Shown piece by piece: positions 34,137 through 64,000 of a stretch of 64,000 nucleotides of DNA. The stretch lies in assembly GCF_019175285.1 (NCBI RefSeq), contig NC_056527.1, forward strand, positions 121,921,520-121,985,519, given 5' to 3'. A program made the translations under genes and the position numbers. The stretch is from Sceloporus undulatus. Taxonomy: Eukaryota; Chordata; Lepidosauria; Squamata; Phrynosomatidae. Position 1 is the first letter of the stretch; each line of letters starts with the position of its first letter. The notes beneath the pieces were generated by a model. That model ran no database searches. It was not told where the DNA came from and saw nothing but the letters and a program-made list of their open reading frames with translations.

Positions 34137-34467
34137 GTGCATCTACACTGTAGATATAAGGCCATTTGGCATTCCTTTAAGTTTTTAGGTCCATCCTATG
34201 GAACCCCAGGGCTTGTAGTTTTACAATGCCTTCAGACTTCTCTTCCAAAGAGTACTAGTGCCTCACCAAACTACAAATCCCAGGATGATGTAGGATGGAG
34301 CGATGGCAGTTCAAGTGATGTCAAACTGCATTATTTTTACAGTGCAGAGGCACCCTCGGATCTCTGCTGGCCACAACAAACTACGGTTCCCAGAATCCCA
34401 TAGCACTAAACCATGGCAGTTAAAGTTTTGACAAACCGGATTATTTCTTCAGTGAGGATGCAGCCCT
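34137..34467. mobile_element. hAT-type MITE, full copy plus extra right half
   Basis: 34137-34352 is a full palindrome (GGTGCATCTACACTGTAGAT ... TTTTTACAGTGCAGAGGCACC). 34353-34467 adds a second right arm (ACAACAAACTACGGTTCCCA, ACCATGGCAGTTAAAG). Confidence 0.85.
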
Positions 34468-35490
34468 AGTCACCTATCATATTTACATGCAAACCATTTT
34501 TAAGCCTCAAATCCCCTTTCAACCCTCCTGAATCTCAAAAGGATGCAGTTAATCATTTATGAATCTATATTTAGTAGTGTGACTAACAAAGCAGGAATAT
34601 ATCTGAATATTGTGGCAAAAATGTTCTGGTCTTCCTGACGCTTTTGCCATCTTCAGTGGCTCCTAAACGCATACGTTTACATCTGTAGCATATAAAATCA
34701 GATTTTTAGCAAATATACTCCCCCATGACCACCGACGGCTAAAGATCTCTCGGCAAATATCTCAACAAGCATCTCTCCCAATCCTATTATTTGTTTCCGT
34801 CTCTTACACAGAGGTTTGTAAAATGTTTGCAGACATTAAATTCAGACCATTCCTCCACCTTTAATGTCTGCAAAGGAGGACCTTTGCATTCACAGTCTTT
34901 GTCGCCATGCATAATGTTCTTCTTTCTGTTTGCTCCTCCACATTAGTGACCCTGCTGTGACACTGAGAACTGGGTTTTTATCCTGCTATTCGTATTTGTA
35001 GTTGAATGTGGCCAAAGGGGACCTTTTGGAAGACGTCGCCTTTTATTTTAACAGGATATTGAATTCTTTTTTTTAATGAGTGCCAAGTTCAAGGGTGCCT
35101 CCAGATGCGCAAAAAGACTCTGGAAGTAGCAAGAGTTTCCAATTCACTTTGTTTCAAGCCATAAATAGTTGGCTTTCCATACTTGTGGCTTCGACTTTGG
35201 CGAATTCTATTATTGATGGATTTCATTAATATGTCTTCTCTATGAATCTTTAGGCTCTCCAGTGTGACTCTATGGCCAATGTCCGGTAGAAGTCGCACTG
35301 GATGACAGAGAGATTACTAGTGAGAATGCTTCTCTTTTTATGTTTTGTTTTGTTCGTATTGTTTCTATCGTCTTTTTATTTCTACTTAGTTGTGTAAAAA
35401 TCTTCACCTCTGGGCATGGCTTGCGTCCAGTTGTGTCAATAGCCACAGCGCTACTCTTATCATGCTGGGGCAGCTACGTTGGCCAGTGAA
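34468..35490. other. No feature recognised
   Basis: Unassigned. Confidence 0.4.
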
Positions 35491-35497
35491 CAAATGC

Positions 35498-35692
35498 AAA
35501 CCAAAAATCCATCAGTGATACCTTTATCACCCGACCGAAATGCACAATAAACATGTTGCAAGCTTTTGAAGCTCCATGGGCTTCTTCATCAGGCAAGACG
35601 AACATCTCCAATTGGTTTTCCTCCTGTTTGGTTTGTAACATCTTGCCTGATGAAGAAACCCATGGAGCTTCGAAAGCTTGCAACAAGTGCTA
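35498..35692. repeat. Fold-back repeat (GCAAGCTTTTGAAGCTCCAT type)
   Basis: GTTGCAAGCTTTTGAAGCTC and TGGGCTTCTTCATCAGGCA pair with TGCCTGATGAAGAAACCCAT and GAGCTTCGAAAGCTTGCAAC. A related copy is at 49660-49905 in FER1L5 intron 21. Confidence 0.8.
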
Positions 35693-35774
35693 CTCGTAGT
35701 TGTCCTCTGCTGTACCCCAGTTGTTGAACACCATCCAACCTGAGAGTTTCATCTTCTGGCCCTGTCTCATTCCC

Positions 35775-35990
35775 AGCATGGCATAGCGGTTTGAATGTTG
35801 GACTATGACTCTGGAGACCAGGGTTTGATTCCCAGCCCAGCCATGAGCCCAGCTCAAGTCCCATTCTTTCAGCCCCAGGGGAAGGCAATGGCAAGCCTCC
35901 TCTGAGCAAACCTTGCCAAGAAAACTCCATGATGCGTTCACTTTAGGGTTGCCATAGGTCCGAAACAGCTTGAAGGCACACAGCACATAC
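35775..35990 (+). mobile_element. tRNA-derived SINE, full length
   Basis: Head CCCAGCATGGCATAGCGG, GGAGACCAGGGTTTGATTCC, core AGGGGAAGGCAATGGCAAGC, tail GAAACAGCTTGAAGGCACAC. Confidence 0.9.
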
Positions 35991-36347
35991 ATATACAGAG
36001 TCAAAGGGGGTTTAATGTGCGAAGCATTACTGCCCTCCGCATCATGCCTTATAGAAGCACGCAATCCCACCATCATGGAAAGGTAGCACCGTCGGTCAAA
36101 ACCATTTCGTGACAAATCGGTGAACATTTTTAGCAACCCTTACACACACATACATACACACCTGCTTTTTAGGACCATAGTTCCTTTCATCTTTGGTAAA
36201 AGTGGTGTAACTCCTGGCTAGAGTAGTAACTTCTCCAAACTGCCCGGTTTGGGATTGCTGTTAGTAGCATCTGGCTAGTTATGGAGGACATCTAGTGGAG
36301 ACACAAAGAGAGAACAGCTCTTTCAAATGAAACTTGAGAATACAGTA

Positions 36348-36556
36348 CAGTGGGTCCTTCCTTATTATCCGCTGGGGTTTGGTTCCAGGATAACAAAATC
36401 CATGGATGCTACAATGGCAGAGCAAAATGGTGTCCCTTATATGATCAAATGGCAAAATCAAGGTTTGCTATTTGGAATTTATATGTTTTTGGAATATTTT
36501 CAAGCCATGGATGCTCGAATCCATGGATAAGAAATCTATGGATAAGGAAGTATAGT
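36348..36556. mobile_element. mariner/pogo-type MITE
   Basis: CAGTGGGTCCTTCCTTATTA at the left pairs with CTATGGATAAGGAAGTATAG at the right, with inner GCAAAATGGTGTCCCTTATA. Confidence 0.85.
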
Positions 36557-36986
36557 ACTTTAATTTAAATATAAGCCACTCTTCAAGTGTTCTTCCTCAC
36601 GTTGTTGTTGTTGTCCTACCTTGGGATCCAAGCCAGCTTACAAAATTTTTTAAGAGGCAGGTTCTTCTTACCTTTCTGTTCTGACATCATTATTTAGAAG
36701 CTCTGTCTCTTGTCTTCTGCTTTATGATGTCAGCCCTCCTTGGTTCTACTGACCAGATCCGGAAGAATTTGCATTCCCTTTGCCTTTAGGAAGAAAAAAA
36801 TCAGATACAACTTTGGAATTGATTGTTGTATATGACCTGCTGCTTTCCTTAGCAAATCCATAAGGATCCATATGAAAGAGCGGGTCAGATCGAATAATCG
36901 GAAAAGCTTCCTAGGAGGAAGAGGACTGACGCTCTGTTTGCTCAGGAACCAAGTTTGGAGAGGAACGTATCGGAGGGGCGCACAAG
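36557..36986 (+). other. Upstream flank of FER1L5
   Basis: Should contain 5' UTR and perhaps the core promoter. I see no TATA box at a convincing spacing and no CpG island, so no promoter is called. Confidence 0.4.

Positions 36987-64000
<27,014 letters not shown>

Overview
This window is vertebrate nuclear DNA, most likely from a squamate reptile and probably an iguanian lizard. The evidence is the repeat set: CR1 3' ends, many tRNA-headed SINEs, RTE/BovB-like LINE fragments, a 5S-rRNA-headed SINE, palindromic hAT-type and mariner/pogo-type MITEs, and many microsatellites. Two interrupted host genes with canonical splice sites sit among them. No operons, CRISPR arrays, viral genes or bacterial signals were seen. 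The organism call is an inference from repeats and protein similarity recalled from memory; no database was searched.

Layout. From 1 to 12.3 kb there is no gene: nested SINEs, MITEs, one CR1 tail and unnamed interspersed repeats. From 12,315 to 15,333 on the minus strand lies a three-exon GPCR of the neuropeptide FF receptor family. Its exons join in phase into a complete 434-residue receptor. From 15.4 to 36.9 kb lies a gene-poor stretch with about 20 recognisable repeats and one unassigned exon-like reading frame near 19.3 kb.

From 36,987 to the right edge on the plus strand lies a ferlin gene, best matched to FER1L5. I could place 41 consecutive coding exons, all phase-compatible and without a stop, encoding the first 1,534 residues. 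They cover C2A, C2B, FerI, C2C, the FerA-like segment, FerB, the DysF region, C2D, C2E and the linker before C2F. The C2F, C2G and transmembrane exons lie beyond base 64,000. Two introns use GC-AG splice sites. A decayed partial copy of exon 29 sits in the following intron.

The two genes are not functionally linked: one encodes a peptide-hormone receptor, the other a membrane-fusion/repair type C2 protein. Their adjacency is still informative. In mammals FER1L5 lies in a paralogon shared with the chromosomes that carry NPFFR1 and NPFFR2, so the receptor here may be a third NPFFR copy kept in reptiles. I found no novel biological system. The most interesting points are this receptor, the duplicated exon, a 5S/tRNA SINE relationship with a shared LINE tail, and several well-dated nested MITE insertions.
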